NCBI GenBank assembly: GCA_019309565.1
Contig: JAFDFZ010000015.1
Span: 1-64,000 of the forward strand
Length of the DNA: 64,000 nucleotides
Source: Deltaproteobacteria bacterium
GTDB lineage: Bacteria > Desulfobacterota > Desulfobacteria > Desulfobacterales > SURF-15
Reading direction: 5' to 3'
Part shown: positions 28,310 to 37,161 of the stretch, piece by piece
Numbering within the stretch: position 1 is the first letter of the stretch
Layout: each line of letters opens with the position of its first letter
Position numbers and translations under genes: made by a program
Notes under the pieces: model-generated
What the model was told of the DNA's origin: nothing
Databases searched by the model: none
Seen by the model: only the letters and a program-made list of their open reading frames with translations

Positions 28310-29305
28310 ATGGTTATTGTAAAGACACCTCTGCGCATCAGCTTTGTGGGCGGGGGTTCTGATATGAAAAATTATTATTCCAGGAAAACAGGCAGTGTAG
28401 TCAGCACTACGATCGATAAATATGTGTATGCCATCGTCAAAGAGCGATTTGATGAGTTGATTTATGTTAACTATTCAAAAAAGGAGTGTGTGGATCACAT
28501 AGACAAAATCCGCCACGATTTAGTGCGTGAGGCCATGAAGATGACAGGGATAACAAAAGGGATTGAGATCACCACCCTTGCAGATATCCCCTCAATGGGA
28601 TCCGGACTGGGAAGCTCAAGTTCCATAACGGTTGCTCTTTTGCATGCCCTGTACACTTATCAGAACGTGCTTATCACCGCAGAACAGCTGGCAGCCGATG
28701 CGTGTCGAATCGAAATCGATATTCTCGGAAAACCGATCGGAAGGCAGGATCAGTATGCCGCTGCATACGGGGGGCTGAACAAATTCACTTTTCATAAAGG
28801 CGGGCTGACGCATAGAATCCCGGTGAAGATGTCGGGGGCTGCCAAGCGAAAGTTCGCATCTTCGCTTATCCTGTATTATACCGGTATCACCAGAAGTTCG
28901 GATAAGATATTATCCGAGCAGAGCAGCAATCTTCTGTCCAAAGAAAGATTTTTATCCATGGAGAAGATGGTCTCCCTGGTAGATCCGTTTGTGGATGCCA
29001 TGGTTCGCGGCGATATCGAAAAATGTGGTGAACTGATGGCACAAAACTGGGAGTTGAAACAGAAGATGGCAACCGGTATTTCCAACAGGAAGATTCAGCG
29101 AATGTATAAGAAGGCCCTGGAGGCCGGGGCTTTGGCGGGCAAGGTAGCCGGTGCCGGCGGAGGAGGGTTTCTTTTGCTCATGGTTCCAAGAGAACGGCAG
29201 AATGCTGTGTTTGAAGCCATGCGGGAATATCGGGAACTTCCCTTTATGATAGAGGAAAGTGGAAGCAAAGTGATCTTTGATGATCGATCCTATTCGACCA
29301 AGTAG
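28310..29305 (+). CDS. GHMP kinase, D-glycero-D-manno-heptose 7-phosphate kinase-like
   Basis: A sugar kinase of the GHMP superfamily (331 residues). It begins VIVKTPLRISFVGGGSDMKN, typical of the HddA/heptose kinase group, has the ATP-binding loop MGSGLGSSSSITVALLHAL and the C-terminal motif KVAGAGGGGFLLLMV. HddA makes heptose 1,7-bisphosphate on the way to GDP-heptose. The GmhA-like isomerase two genes downstream supports a heptose pathway for LPS or surface glycan, although no HddC or GmhB homologue is seen here. The exact sugar is inferred. Confidence 0.83.
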   Translation: MVIVKTPLRISFVGGGSDMKNYYSRKTGSVVSTTIDKYVYAIVKERFDELIYVNYSKKECVDHIDKIRHDLVREAMKMTGITKGIEITTLADIPSMGSGLGSSSSITVALLHALYTYQNVLITAEQLAADACRIEIDILGKPIGRQDQYAAAYGGLNKFTFHKGGLTHRIPVKMSGAAKRKFASSLILYYTGITRSSDKILSEQSSNLLSKERFLSMEKMVSLVDPFVDAMVRGDIEKCGELMAQNWELKQKMATGISNRKIQRMYKKALEAGALAGKVAGAGGGGFLLLMVPRERQNAVFEAMREYRELPFMIEESGSKVIFDDRSYSTK

Positions 29306-29420
29306 GCGTTTGTGTTCCACTGTTTCCTTATTTCCATTGCGGTCAGCGGCAGACTTAAACACCCGGGTGGGCTCAGTCCAAAGTTGTGTTCCATGGAGGT
29401 GGGCTATTTTTTGGCCTGTG

Positions 29421-29470
29421 AATCCTTGAGCCCTCAAGCTGCCGGTTTGATGCCGGTACGGAGTTTATTT
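29421..29470 (+). repeat. Dispersed palindromic repeat, copy A
   Basis: This 50-base segment aligns without gaps to 39541-39590 with 39 identical bases. Its centre is the imperfect palindrome GCCGGTTTGATGCCGG. Both copies end shortly before a start codon, here that of the epimerase gene at 29485. Confidence 0.7.
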
Positions 29471-29484
29471 AACGGAGAGTCCAA

Positions 29485-30633
29485 TTGAATATACTTGTAA
29501 GCGGAGGAGCAGGATTTATAGGTTCCCATACCGTGGATGCCCTTATTGAAAAAGGCCACCACGTACGTATCCTGGACAGCCTTCAAAAAACCATCCATCC
29601 CAGGGGCAAACCCGATTATATCCATCCGGAAGCTGAATTCATACAGGGTGATGTTCGTAAAAAACAGTCTTGGCTGACGGCGCTAAAGGACATTGACGTC
29701 GTCTACCATTTTGCTGCTTATCAGGACTATCTTCCTGACTTTTCAACTTTTTTTCATACCAACGCCGTATCGACCGCTTTGCTCTATGAAATTATCGTAG
29801 CACAGGCAGCTTTCAAAAAGATTCGAAAAGTCATCGTAGCTTCAAGCCAGGCGGTTATGGGAGAGGGCCGGTATAAATGCCCTCAGTGCTTTCCCAGCAC
29901 CCGGGCGTTCATTTATCCGTCGATTCGACCAGAGAGCCAGCTTTCAAGAGGGCAGTGGGAGCACCGGTGTGCAGTCTGCCATGGACAGCTTAAGTGGCTT
30001 GCCTCCGATGAGACGGTCGTCAATCCCGGCAACCAATATGCTCTGTCGAAATCCTCTCAGGAACAGATTGCCATTCAGCTTGGAAAACGATATAACATAC
30101 CAACTGTGGTATTGCGATATTCCATAGTACAGGGCTCCCGGCAATCATTGTATAATGCATATTCGGGAGTGATGCGGATATTTGCGCTCTCCTTGATGCT
30201 GGGCAGAGCACCGGTTATCTTTGAAGACGGTAACCAGATCCGGGATTATGTAAACATTGATGATGTCGTCGAAGCAAATCTTTTGGTATTGAATCGACAG
30301 GATGCGAACGGACAGGTGTTTAATGTCGGGGGCGGGCGGGGTTTAAGCGTAATAGAATTTTACAATGCCATGCAAAAAACCGTTGGGAAAACAATAGAAC
30401 CAATCATCTCACGGTATTACCGCTATGGCGATACCAGGCACATTTTCTCCGACATCCGGAAACTAAGGCGCCTGGGCTGGGAGCCAAAGCGCAGGATAAC
30501 ACAGAGTATCAAAGACTACTGGGAGTTTATTCACCATCAGCAACGTTCAGAGGATATCCTCGAATATGCGCAGAGTCGTATGAAAGGGCTGCGGGTGATC
30601 CGAGAAGTATCCGCATCCGGCTCTTTGTGTTAG
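29485..30633 (+). CDS. NAD-dependent nucleotide-sugar epimerase/dehydratase with CxxC insert
   Basis: An extended short-chain dehydrogenase acting on a nucleotide sugar (382 residues). The NAD-binding loop is SGGAGFIGSHTVDALIEKG and the catalytic YxxxK is in QYALSKSSQEQ. Between them is an insertion with two CxxC pairs (YKCPQCFP and RCAVCHGQ) that could bind zinc; I recall a similar insertion in dTDP-L-rhamnose 4-epimerases. Translation starts at TTG 29485 after GGAGAG. Its position between the heptose kinase and isomerase genes suggests a role in surface glycan sugar synthesis; the substrate is unknown. Confidence 0.82.
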   Translation: MNILVSGGAGFIGSHTVDALIEKGHHVRILDSLQKTIHPRGKPDYIHPEAEFIQGDVRKKQSWLTALKDIDVVYHFAAYQDYLPDFSTFFHTNAVSTALLYEIIVAQAAFKKIRKVIVASSQAVMGEGRYKCPQCFPSTRAFIYPSIRPESQLSRGQWEHRCAVCHGQLKWLASDETVVNPGNQYALSKSSQEQIAIQLGKRYNIPTVVLRYSIVQGSRQSLYNAYSGVMRIFALSLMLGRAPVIFEDGNQIRDYVNIDDVVEANLLVLNRQDANGQVFNVGGGRGLSVIEFYNAMQKTVGKTIEPIISRYYRYGDTRHIFSDIRKLRRLGWEPKRRITQSIKDYWEFIHHQQRSEDILEYAQSRMKGLRVIREVSASGSLC

Positions 30634-30666
30634 CAACCATTTTAATCGGCATTTTATGAGACATAA

Positions 30667-31284
30667 ATGAACACGAAAGATTTTGCAAAGCAGTACCTTC
30701 ATGGATTAATGGCCGTGTTTGAGGATTTAAATCTCGATTGCTTTGAAGCGATCGTTTCCAGCCTTCTCGATGCCTACCATAATCAGGCAGCCATTTTTGT
30801 CATGGGAAACGGCGGCAGTGCCGCTACTGCTTCTCATTTCGCAACCGATATCAACAAGGGCTGCTGCTGGGATCTTGACAAGAAGTTTAAAATGATTTGT
30901 TTGAATGATAACATTTCTACCCTTATGGCATGGGCCAACGACATGACCTATGATGCCGTATTTGTTCAGCAGATGAAAAATTTCTTCACACAAGGAGACC
31001 TTGTTATCGGGATCTCAGGAAGCGGGAATTCCGAAAATGTTCTAAATGCCATTCGGTATGCGAAAAAAAACGGAGGGCTAACCATTGGTTTATCCGGATT
31101 CAACGGGGGGAACCTTGCTAAGCTGGTCGACATTTCCCTGGTTACAGAAGCAGAGGATATGCAGAAAGTGGAAGATGTTCACCTGATCGTCGTTCACATG
31201 ATTATGCAGGCTCTATATAGGTTATTGCATGATTCCGCAGGTACGGAATTTGCTCAAGAACATCAGAACACATCGGAGAGTTAG
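30667..31284 (+). CDS. SIS-domain phosphosugar isomerase, GmhA-like
   Basis: A single SIS domain of 205 residues. It has FVMGNGGSAATASHFATDIN and ISGSGNSENVLNAIRYAKKN, both typical of sedoheptulose 7-phosphate isomerase GmhA and close relatives, and the histidine-containing EDVHLIVVHMIMQAL near the end. With the HddA-like kinase upstream, conversion of sedoheptulose 7-phosphate to heptose 7-phosphate is the most likely reaction. Ends ten bases before the NusG-like gene. Confidence 0.85.
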   Translation: MNTKDFAKQYLHGLMAVFEDLNLDCFEAIVSSLLDAYHNQAAIFVMGNGGSAATASHFATDINKGCCWDLDKKFKMICLNDNISTLMAWANDMTYDAVFVQQMKNFFTQGDLVIGISGSGNSENVLNAIRYAKKNGGLTIGLSGFNGGNLAKLVDISLVTEAEDMQKVEDVHLIVVHMIMQALYRLLHDSAGTEFAQEHQNTSES

Positions 31285-31293
31285 TGCGAGTTT

Positions 31294-31821
31294 ATGGCTA
31301 CCCAAGAATTAAAGCGTTCATGGTATGCTCTTCATACAAGGAGCAGATTCGAAAATGTGGTAAATGAGGGTTTGATCAAAAAACAGCTGGAAGTTTTTCT
31401 GCCCAAGATAAGGGTGCAAAGCAGACGCCGGGACAGGCGGTTGATGATTCGGGTTCCGCTGTTTCCCGGCTATCTATTTGTGAAGACCGATTTAAATCCT
31501 GTGGAACATATTGAAATTCTAAAAACCATTGGCGCTGTCCGTCTGGTGGGAAACAGGCAAGGGCCCCTGGCAATCTCCGATGAGACCATCGGATCGTTGA
31601 AGATTATGGTGGCAAGTGACCAGCCGGTGCAGACAGGCAGTCGATTTCGAAAAGGAGATAAAGTAATCGTTGTGAACGGTCCCTTTGCAGGGGTTATCGG
31701 AACTTTTGTTCGTTACCGCGGCAAACATCGGGTGATAGTAAATATCGAGGCTCTGGGACAGTTTGCCGGAGTGGACGTAAGCGAGGATGATGTGGAGAAG
31801 TTACCGGAAATATTGTTGTGA
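31294..31821 (+). CDS. NusG/RfaH/UpxY-like transcription antiterminator
   Basis: A specialised NusG paralogue of 175 residues. The NGN domain is seen in WYALHTRSRFENVVNEGLIK and LFPGYLFVKTD, and a C-terminal KOW motif in GDKVIVVNGPFAGVIGTFVR. Such proteins let RNA polymerase read through long surface-polysaccharide operons. It is not the housekeeping nusG, which belongs next to rplK. It stands at the end of the heptose/epimerase genes; its target operon cannot be told but could be those or the exopolysaccharide locus at 56-64 kb. Confidence 0.85.
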   Translation: MATQELKRSWYALHTRSRFENVVNEGLIKKQLEVFLPKIRVQSRRRDRRLMIRVPLFPGYLFVKTDLNPVEHIEILKTIGAVRLVGNRQGPLAISDETIGSLKIMVASDQPVQTGSRFRKGDKVIVVNGPFAGVIGTFVRYRGKHRVIVNIEALGQFAGVDVSEDDVEKLPEILL

Positions 31822-31900
31822 CCACTTGACTTCTGTACGAGCCATGATAATTTCGATTTAAAATCAGCCAAGGAATTAAAGGAGGGTGGATCATTAAAGG

Positions 31901-32890
31901 TTGCCTCAGTTTGAATCTTTCATAGATCAGAAACGGCCCAATCAAATTCTGTCAGCCTTTCTTCGCAAAGGAAATATTCCTCATGCGTTGCTGTTTTATG
32001 GGCCCCCTGGGGTTGGAAAGCGAACCACGGCCATGCTTTTTGCCAAGGCATGTAATTGCCTGCATCGGACTTCAGAGGCTGGATATCGCATACCATGCGG
32101 GGATTGCAGATCGTGCAGAAAAATTGCATCTGAAAATCATCCGGATGTCATCTACATTCGACCGGCGGGCGCTGTCATTCGTATAACTCAGATTCGTGAG
32201 CTTTCAGCGACTCTGTCTCTAAAACCATATGAGGCGAAAACCCGCGCGGTTATCATTGCCGATGCCCATAGCATGAATACCGAGGCGGGCAATGCGCTTC
32301 TTAAGGTGCTGGAAGAGCCGCCCGATCATACGATTATCATTTTAACCACCGATCAGCCGCTTGATCTTCTTCCGACCGTACTGTCCCGCTGCCAGCAGAT
32401 ACGATTTAAGCCCTTGGCAATGAACACTGTGAAGAATCTGCTCATCGATAAACAGAAGGTAGAGCCGGAAACAGCACAGATCATTGCAACCATGGCGAAC
32501 GGCAGCTTTTCCAGGGCGATGGAGATGAGTAAATCCAACTGGATCAAAAGAAGGCGCTGGCTTCTTGCCGAGATGCGAACAGTTTCGCAAAAGCCCGTAG
32601 GATCCATTCTTGCGCTTGCCGAATCGTTATCAAAAGACAGGGGCTTTTTACCGGATGCCTTTTATATCATCAATACCTGGTTTAGAGACCTGTTAGTCTA
32701 TAAGTGGAGCCCTCAAAGAATCGTCAATAAGGACTTGACCGATTCCGTGCGATATGATTCACAAAGACTTTCAGCAGCTTCCTTATACTTGAAAATCAAG
32801 TTCGTACAGAACGCACAGAAGGATATTCTGAGAAACGCCAATGTGCGGCTTGCGCTGGAATCGTTGATGGTTCGCCTATCACACGATTAA
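31901..32890 (+). CDS. holB: DNA polymerase III delta-prime subunit
   Basis: A clamp-loader AAA+ subunit. It contains Walker A in LLFYGPPGVGKRTTAML, a zinc-binding module with CGDCRSC, and the segment NTEAGNALLKVLEEPPDHTI followed by SRCQQIRFKPL, all typical of delta-prime. The 329 residues agree. Start is at TTG 31901; the strong AGGAGG lies about 16 bases upstream, so the exact start is uncertain. The order holB-ricT-metG is also common in other bacteria. Confidence 0.88.
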   Translation: MPQFESFIDQKRPNQILSAFLRKGNIPHALLFYGPPGVGKRTTAMLFAKACNCLHRTSEAGYRIPCGDCRSCRKIASENHPDVIYIRPAGAVIRITQIRELSATLSLKPYEAKTRAVIIADAHSMNTEAGNALLKVLEEPPDHTIIILTTDQPLDLLPTVLSRCQQIRFKPLAMNTVKNLLIDKQKVEPETAQIIATMANGSFSRAMEMSKSNWIKRRRWLLAEMRTVSQKPVGSILALAESLSKDRGFLPDAFYIINTWFRDLLVYKWSPQRIVNKDLTDSVRYDSQRLSAASLYLKIKFVQNAQKDILRNANVRLALESLMVRLSHD

Positions 32891-32932
32891 GAGCGAACAG
32901 CTTAAGGGAGTTTTGTTGCGGGTGGATATTTC

Positions 32933-33733
32933 ATGAAAAAAATTGTTGGTATAAGATTTAAGCCATCGGGTAAAGTATACGATTTTGACAGCGGTGCATT
33001 TGTTTTGAGACGAGGTGATTGTGTAATCGTGGAGACAGAACAGGGACTGGGGTTTGGTGTCGTGGTCAGCGCTCCTTCCCCCCGCGCACAGCTGCCTGCA
33101 GGGAGAACATTGAAAAAGGTGTATCGCATCGCCACGGAAAAAGACCACCAGCAGCGCGAGAGGAACATTGAAACCGAAAAGCAAGCCTATCGGTATTGCC
33201 AGGACTGCATCCAAGAGCTTGGATTAAAAATGAATCTGTTTTCCGTTGAGAGTAACTTTGATGCCAGCAAACTGACCTTTTATTTTACTTCCGAAGGGCG
33301 TGTCGATTTCCGGCAGCTCGTTAAAATGCTGGTTAAGGATCTAGGCGCTCGAGTTGAAATGCGGCAGGTGGGCATACGAAATCAGGCCAAAATTTGTGGC
33401 GGCATCGGACGGTGCGGCCGTAGAATCTGCTGTTCGGCGTTCATTGAAAAATTTGAACCAGTATCAATCCGCATGGCAAAAGACCAGAGTCTATCGCTGA
33501 ATCCCACGAAAATTTCCGGTCTTTGCGGACGATTGATGTGTTGTCTTACGTTTGAAAATGATACATATCAGGAGCTGAAGGAAGACTTTCCCCGGATTGG
33601 AACCACGGTAACCACCATTCGCGGACGGGGTAAGATCGTTCGGCAGAATGTTCTTACAGGCCGGGTCGTCGTTCGATTGGAAGACGGAACGGAAATCGAA
33701 GAACCTTTGGATGAAATCATGCAAACAAATTAG
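32933..33733 (+). CDS. ricT: PSP1-domain protein, RicT/YaaT-like
   Basis: Members of this family bind iron-sulfur clusters and, in Bacillus, act with RicA and RicF in RNA maturation. The cysteine-rich core reads ICGGIGRCGRRICCSAFIEK and continues to PTKISGLCGRLMCCLTFE, exactly the family pattern; the start KKIVGIRFKPSGKVYDFD is also typical. At 266 residues it is of normal length. It follows the holB-like gene as yaaT follows holB in Bacillus. The function in Gram-negative bacteria is poorly known. Confidence 0.88.
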   Translation: MKKIVGIRFKPSGKVYDFDSGAFVLRRGDCVIVETEQGLGFGVVVSAPSPRAQLPAGRTLKKVYRIATEKDHQQRERNIETEKQAYRYCQDCIQELGLKMNLFSVESNFDASKLTFYFTSEGRVDFRQLVKMLVKDLGARVEMRQVGIRNQAKICGGIGRCGRRICCSAFIEKFEPVSIRMAKDQSLSLNPTKISGLCGRLMCCLTFENDTYQELKEDFPRIGTTVTTIRGRGKIVRQNVLTGRVVVRLEDGTEIEEPLDEIMQTN

Positions 33734-33741
33734 GTGGCGTC

Positions 33742-35664
33742 ATGTCCAGGCCGTTATATATCACAACCCCCATTTATTATGTGAACGCCAGACCGCATCT
33801 GGGCCATGCCTATACGACCATCATTGCAGATGTGATTTGTCGATTCCACACCATGCGTCGTGCTGAGACGTTTTTTCTTACCGGCACCGATGAACACGGG
33901 GATAAGATCGTTCGGGCCGCAAAACAAGAAGGCTTAAGCCCCAGAGCATATGTAGATAAAATCAGTCGACTGTTCAGAGAACTATGGCCTGAATTAAATA
34001 TTCAGTATAATTCGTTTATTCGAACCACAGAACCGTATCACATCAAAGTGGTGGAATACGTTTTGCAGAAAATCTACGACAAGGGGGATATTTATTTCAG
34101 CGAATACGAGGGCCGTTACTGCTTTGGATGCGAGCGGTTTTATGCCGAAAGGGAGCTTGTAAATGGTCTATGTCCAGACCATAAAACAGAGCCGGAGTTG
34201 ATTAAGGAATCCAATTATTTTTTTAAGATGAGTCGTTATCAGCAATGGCTTGTTCAATACATTCAACGGCATCCTGATTTTATTCGGCCGGCGCATTTCA
34301 GGAATGAAGTTCTTTCGTTTCTAAGGGAACCGCTTGAGGATCTTTGTATTTCAAGACCCAAAAGCCGACTTGAATGGGGAATTACATTGCCTTTCGATAA
34401 TCGATTTGTCACCTACGTGTGGTTTGATGCTCTGTTAAACTATGTGTCTGCTCTGGGTTATCCGGATGGGGCATTGTTCAAAAAGTTCTGGCCTTATGCT
34501 CAGCATATTATCGCCAAAGATATTCTAAAACCCCACGGCATCTACTGGCCGATTATGCTGAAAGCCGCTGATATACCGGTATACAAACACCTAAACGTGC
34601 ACGGGTATTGGAACGTTGAACAGAGCAAGATGTCAAAAACGCTTGGAAATGTTGTAGAACCGCTCGAGCTGAAAAATGTGTATGGACTGGATGCTTTTCG
34701 GTTTTTTCTGATAAGGGATATGGTCTTTGGGCTTGACGCTAACTTCAGCGAATCCGCATTGATACAGCGCATCAATTCTGACCTGGCCAACGATTTGGGC
34801 AACCTCTTCAGCAGAGTGCTTGCGATGGTTCATAAATATTTTGACGGTCTGGTTCCGGATGTGGACCCACAGGCGGAAAAAGAACTGCATCTTGGCCTTA
34901 CATCCTGTGCATTGAGCACCATCGACGAATATGAAAAGGAGATGGAATCGCTTGCCTTCCACAGGGCAATGCAGGTGGTTTGGGAATATGTCAATCGTCT
35001 GAACAAATATATTGATATGACCGCACCCTGGGAGCTGGCCAAAAAAAAGTCCACTCGAAAACAGCTCCAGGTGGTTCTCCATAACCTGCTGCAGGGTCTC
35101 GGGGTAATCTCCGGTCTGATCTATCCGGTCATGCCCGATACTGCGGCTACAATGCAGAAGCATCTGGGGATGGATCCGCAAAAGCCGAACTATCTTTTAG
35201 ATTCACTGCGGACATTGACAACTGTGGCCACTGGTACGAAGCTGCCCAAATCGGTCGCACTTTTCCCGAGAATCGATCCTGATAAATTCAAAAGATCTGT
35301 TGAGTACACGGATGAAACGGGTGTTCCGGCGACAGCGGTCAAGCCCGAGATCACGCTTGAGGAGTTTGAAAGGCTTGATCTGCGGGTAGCCACCGTTATC
35401 AAGGCAGAATCGATTCCTCGAGCCAAGAAACTGTTGAAATTGGAAGTGGACATGGGAGAGAAAAGAACCATTATAGCCGGTCTTGCCGAAAGCTACTCTG
35501 CTGAAGAGCTGGTTGGGAAACAGATTATTGTGCTTGCGAATATCAAGCCGGCAAAAATAATGGGGATATTATCAAACGGTATGATGCTTGCTGCAGTGGA
35601 TAAGAAAGGCCTGGCCATTGTGACACTGGATAAGAAGGTAACCCCCGGCACTCCGCTAAGTTAA
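33742..35664 (+). CDS. metG: Methionyl-tRNA synthetase
   Basis: Attaches methionine to tRNA. The 640 residues start with ITTPIYYVNARPHLGHAYTT, where HLGH is the class I HIGH motif, and have KMSKTLGN as the KMSKS motif. Between them is a metal-binding knuckle CFGC with a second half C-x2-H instead of C-x2-C. The C-terminal 100 residues are the tRNA-binding (Trbp111-like) domain, seen in DLRVATVIKAESIPRAKKLL. It follows ricT by eight bases. Confidence 0.96.
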   Translation: MSRPLYITTPIYYVNARPHLGHAYTTIIADVICRFHTMRRAETFFLTGTDEHGDKIVRAAKQEGLSPRAYVDKISRLFRELWPELNIQYNSFIRTTEPYHIKVVEYVLQKIYDKGDIYFSEYEGRYCFGCERFYAERELVNGLCPDHKTEPELIKESNYFFKMSRYQQWLVQYIQRHPDFIRPAHFRNEVLSFLREPLEDLCISRPKSRLEWGITLPFDNRFVTYVWFDALLNYVSALGYPDGALFKKFWPYAQHIIAKDILKPHGIYWPIMLKAADIPVYKHLNVHGYWNVEQSKMSKTLGNVVEPLELKNVYGLDAFRFFLIRDMVFGLDANFSESALIQRINSDLANDLGNLFSRVLAMVHKYFDGLVPDVDPQAEKELHLGLTSCALSTIDEYEKEMESLAFHRAMQVVWEYVNRLNKYIDMTAPWELAKKKSTRKQLQVVLHNLLQGLGVISGLIYPVMPDTAATMQKHLGMDPQKPNYLLDSLRTLTTVATGTKLPKSVALFPRIDPDKFKRSVEYTDETGVPATAVKPEITLEEFERLDLRVATVIKAESIPRAKKLLKLEVDMGEKRTIIAGLAESYSAEELVGKQIIVLANIKPAKIMGILSNGMMLAAVDKKGLAIVTLDKKVTPGTPLS

Positions 35665-35700
35665 AAAAAACGGAAAGGCGATATCTGAAGAGGAAAGCTC

Positions 35701-37056
35701 ATGCTACAGTCGAATCGACACAGCTTCGGGATGTATCAAGAATGGTACGGAAGGCGTGCGGTAAAAAGGGTGTTTGTAAAAAGAATTTTTTACCTGTTCG
35801 GGTTTCCCATGTTTTTGGTTCTGGCCCTGTACAAAGGCACTGGTGGGGATCCATTTCATGACAGGCTGGCACGACAACCCATTGCTTCACTCAGAGCCGA
35901 AAGTAAGTATGAGTTAAGCAAAACCGAGATTCAACAATTGCTCGCAGACAGGAGAATATTTAATTTTGAGAAGGATGGGTTTGAAGCCACCTACAGGGGT
36001 AAGCCGGTATGGGTGGACACAAGTCTTGATATTTCCTTGCAGCGGTATTTGAAGAAAAAACTTAAACGATCCACTTCCCGGTATATCGGAATCGTGATCA
36101 TGGATGCGGCCACCGGTAAAATTTTATCCATGGTGGGATATGACAAAACTGATCCCTCAAACAACCCCTGTATTGACCATAGATTTCCGGCGGCCAGTAT
36201 TTTCAAGATTGTAACAGCCGCAGCGGTCATCGAAACCTATGGGCTGGCCCCGAATGCGGAGTTTACATACAATGGCCGAAAGTATACGCTATACAAATCG
36301 CAACTGAAAGAACGAAGAAATCGGTATACTCGCAAGATCACTTTGCGCGATTCCTTTGCTCAGTCTGTCAATCCGGTGTTCGGTAAAATCGGCGCTAACA
36401 GGCTTGGAAAGATCAAGCTTGAAAAGTATGCCGAGACGTTCGGTTTTAATCGGATAATTGATTTTGAAATTCCTTTCTCTCCAAGTAGTGTCACGCTGTC
36501 GGATGAGCCGTATCAACTGGCGGAAATCGCAAGTGGTTTCAACCGGAAAACCACGCTGTCCGCTTTGCATGGCGCTTTGCTTGCAGCGATCATTGTAAAT
36601 GATGGTAGATTTATATCCCCCACCATCATAGAGAAAGTAACGGATGAAGATGGACGTATTCTTTATCACAGCAAACACCCCGAGCTGAAAGAGGCCATAT
36701 CCTCTGAAGCCTCTCAGGTTGTGGGAACACTTATGCAGGCCACGATCCGATCCGGAACTTCCAGAAAGGCTTTTCGAGGATATCGAAAGGATCGCGTTCT
36801 TTCGCGGCTTATCATCGGAGGTAAAACCGGCTCGATCTACAATAAAACCAGGGATGCACGGTTTGACTGGTTTGTTGGATTCGCAAAAGAAAAGCGGGGT
36901 CCGAAGAAAATGACCATAGCCGTGGTGGTCGCTCACGAAAAATATATTGGCATACGGGCAAGTCAATATGCGCGCATGGCCATACGGCATTATTTTAAGA
37001 ACCTCTACTCTAAGCGAACCGTACAATTGAACAGCGAGGGGAAATCTTCCGGATAG
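35701..37056 (+). CDS. Penicillin-binding transpeptidase domain protein
   Basis: A 451-residue peptidoglycan transpeptidase. A cytosolic basic stretch is followed by one membrane anchor (about residues 28-42, IFYLFGFPMFLVLALY). The transpeptidase domain contains SxxK in PAASIFKIVTAAA, SxN in SFAQSVNPVFGK and KTG in IIGGKTGSIYNK, so the serine enzyme should be active. There is no glycosyltransferase domain and no PBP2/3 dimerisation region of normal size, so it is neither a class A nor a typical class B protein; it may act at a specific stage such as sporadic wall repair. No partner gene is evident. Confidence 0.82.
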   Translation: MLQSNRHSFGMYQEWYGRRAVKRVFVKRIFYLFGFPMFLVLALYKGTGGDPFHDRLARQPIASLRAESKYELSKTEIQQLLADRRIFNFEKDGFEATYRGKPVWVDTSLDISLQRYLKKKLKRSTSRYIGIVIMDAATGKILSMVGYDKTDPSNNPCIDHRFPAASIFKIVTAAAVIETYGLAPNAEFTYNGRKYTLYKSQLKERRNRYTRKITLRDSFAQSVNPVFGKIGANRLGKIKLEKYAETFGFNRIIDFEIPFSPSSVTLSDEPYQLAEIASGFNRKTTLSALHGALLAAIIVNDGRFISPTIIEKVTDEDGRILYHSKHPELKEAISSEASQVVGTLMQATIRSGTSRKAFRGYRKDRVLSRLIIGGKTGSIYNKTRDARFDWFVGFAKEKRGPKKMTIAVVVAHEKYIGIRASQYARMAIRHYFKNLYSKRTVQLNSEGKSSG

Positions 37057-37104
37057 CAAAGGAAATAGCCAAACGGGGTTTTGAGCCCAATTTGGTATTA
37101 GAAA

Positions 37105-37131
37105 CCTTTGAAAAATGAACATTTTCAAAGG
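37105..37131 (+). promoter_or_regulatory. Hairpin in leader of kdnA
   Basis: A perfect 10-base-pair stem (37105-37114 with 37122-37131, loop of seven) stands 20 bases before the kdnA ribosome-binding site AAGGAG. No T-run follows it. It may be an RNA stability or processing element. Confidence 0.5.
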
Positions 37132-37161
37132 ATTTCATATTAAATTATAAGGAGATAACAC

